From Candidatus Aminicenantota bacterium (GTDB taxonomy: Bacteria; Acidobacteriota; Aminicenantia; Aminicenantales; Aminicenantaceae): a stretch of 7,159 nucleotides of DNA. Made by a program: the position numbers and the translations under genes. Under the pieces are notes generated by a model. It had not been told where the DNA came from. It saw only the letters and a list, made by a program, of their open reading frames with translations, and did not search any database. The stretch covers positions 1-7,159 of the forward strand of contig DAOVBT010000096.1 of assembly GCA_030670375.1 (NCBI GenBank), in the 5' to 3' direction. This document shows positions 6,625 through 7,159 of this stretch, in pieces; within the stretch, counting starts at the first letter, position 1, and each line of letters begins with the position of its first letter.

Positions 6625-6641
6625 TCAGGAAGTTATCCTGA
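6625..6641 (-). promoter_or_regulatory. Inverted repeat TCAGGA-N5-TCCTGA, candidate operator of opt-cstA
   Basis: A perfect 6-bp dyad with a 5-bp centre lies about 70-85 bp upstream of the OPT start codon. It contains, on the minus strand, the word TCAGGATAACT that also occurs in the acyl-CoA dehydrogenase leader, and overlaps the best -10 candidate. It may be an operator or a small RNA hairpin; the function is inferred. Confidence 0.4.
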
Positions 6642-6659
6642 CATCACTGAAAATGACAA
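6632..6659 (-). promoter_or_regulatory. Tentative promoter for the opt-cstA operon
   Basis: On the minus strand TTGTCA (6659-6654) is followed after 16 nt by GATAAC (6637-6632). Both boxes match the sigma-70 consensus only in part, and no better pair was found between 6574 and 6720. The call rests mainly on position and on the overlapping dyad. Confidence 0.3.
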
Positions 6660-6672
6660 AAAAGCATTTTCA
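6648..6672. repeat. Inverted repeat TGAAAATG-N9-CATTTTCA
   Basis: A perfect 8-bp inverted repeat (6648-6655 and 6665-6672) with a 9-bp spacer lies directly upstream of the candidate opt operator and overlaps its -35 candidate. It could be a regulator site for the transporter operon or a weak hairpin. Confidence 0.45.
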
Positions 6673-6752
6673 AGAGTACCATTCTTTCGAGTTAATATAA
6701 ACCTTAATGTTAGGGTTGGTTGGATCGGCATCGGCATTCTTTACCCTTCGGG

Positions 6753-6840
6753 CGAGCCGATCTCACTGCATCTGCTTCGTTGCGGTCCACTTGTACAGCA
6801 GCATGAACCGACGCCTCGCATCTGCAGCAAGCTTGGCTCG
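6753..6840. repeat. 88-bp GC-rich dyad element (REP/BIME-like)
   Basis: The segment is symmetric about one centre (6796.5) without any gaps: CGAGCC/GGCTCG (6753-6758 / 6835-6840), CTGCA/TGCAG (6766-6770 / 6823-6827), TGC/GCA (6773-6775 / 6818-6820) and CGGT/ACCG (6783-6786 / 6807-6810). By hand, 24 of the outer 40 pairs are Watson-Crick and 3 more are G-T. It is richer in G+C than its surroundings and has a TGTACA palindrome near the centre. The minus strand is open across it (6710-6895), but the predicted 61-residue peptide looks like an accident of the repeat. Dispersed palindromes of this look are common between genes; copy number cannot be seen here. Confidence 0.65.
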
Positions 6841-7159
6841 TGAATAATCCAGGCAATCTATAAAACAAAAATGAGTCTATCATACGGAAAACCAAAGTTC
6901 AAAGAATCATTTAGGTAGGTAAGCATCTCTATGTCCGTGATAAATTGGGCATTTGGGGATGGTTGAAGCGACCATTGAAGATTTAGCCATTACGACCCGT
7001 TCTTCGAGGGAATCTGAGGCAGTCAGACGGCGATGTTGTATTGAGCACGACTTTGCCAAGGGATTAGAGATGCGGGCAAGCACGGGAACAGAGGATAGAA
7101 TGGTAGAGGCTGGGTGTTAACGTGCCCAGTTCATAGCCGCCGAGAAGGGCAGTGAGGAA
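6841..7159. other. No supported gene; possible degraded reading frame at the window edge
   Basis: A plus-strand frame beginning at ATG 6959 gives 53 residues (MVEATIEDLAITTRSSRE...) to TAA at 7118-7120, then stays open in the same frame to the window end (RAQFIAAEKGSEE). There is no convincing ribosome binding site, and the product is not recognised. A small hairpin ATGGT/ACCAT (6959-6975) and another, CTGGG/CCCAG (7110-7129), occur here. It may be the decayed start of a gene or mobile element lying beyond the edge, or simply non-coding. Confidence 0.25.

Noticed and set aside
6710..6895. 61-residue minus-strand reading frame (MVFRMIDSFLFYR...)
   Set aside because: Most of it lies across the 88-bp palindrome and its flank; there is no convincing ribosome binding site and its composition looks like a by-product of the repeat.

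Overview
The window looks like ordinary chromosome from an anaerobic or facultative, Gram-negative-type bacterium. ExbD implies an inner and an outer membrane. The gene mix is an acyl-CoA dehydrogenase, a CstA-family carrier, a prokaryotic OPT carrier and a DUF2344 radical-SAM-linked domain. Together these would fit Desulfobacterota (deltaproteobacteria) or an Acidobacteriota/Aminicenantes-type lineage that lives on peptides and organic acids. This placement is inferred from gene content and is not proven. There are no rRNA, tRNA, CRISPR or intact insertion sequence genes.

Layout: (1) 1-528, the C-terminal end of a DUF2344 radical-SAM-linked protein, cut by the window edge. (2) 529-665, a compact control region with a near-consensus sigma-70 promoter and, just downstream, a perfect 21-bp tandem duplication. 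(3) 666-1817, an acyl-CoA dehydrogenase. (4) 1818-2069, a gene-free gap. (5) 2070-2468, minus strand, a lone exbD. (6) 2469-2723, a divergent regulatory region with a good promoter on each strand and, between them, an inverted-repeat element that looks like a small mobile or REP-type palindrome. (7) 2724-2993, a small TIGR04076-type protein. (8) 2990-6558, minus strand, a two-gene transporter operon: an OPT-family carrier followed after 5 nt by a CstA-family carrier. (9) 6559-7159, about 600 bp without a supported gene, holding the operon's leader with two small inverted repeats, an 88-bp GC-rich dyad element and a possible degraded reading frame running off the edge.

How it works together: the opt-cstA operon points to uptake of peptides and/or short organic acids such as pyruvate. 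The acyl-CoA dehydrogenase belongs to beta-oxidation or short-chain acyl-CoA metabolism. The two units lie on opposite strands but share an 11-nt word, TCAGGATAACT, in their upstream regions, which may hint at common control. No new multi-gene system is evident. The most interesting signals are non-coding: the helically phased ATGTAT repeats, the two palindromic elements and the shared 11-mer. The orphan exbD is also worth noting.
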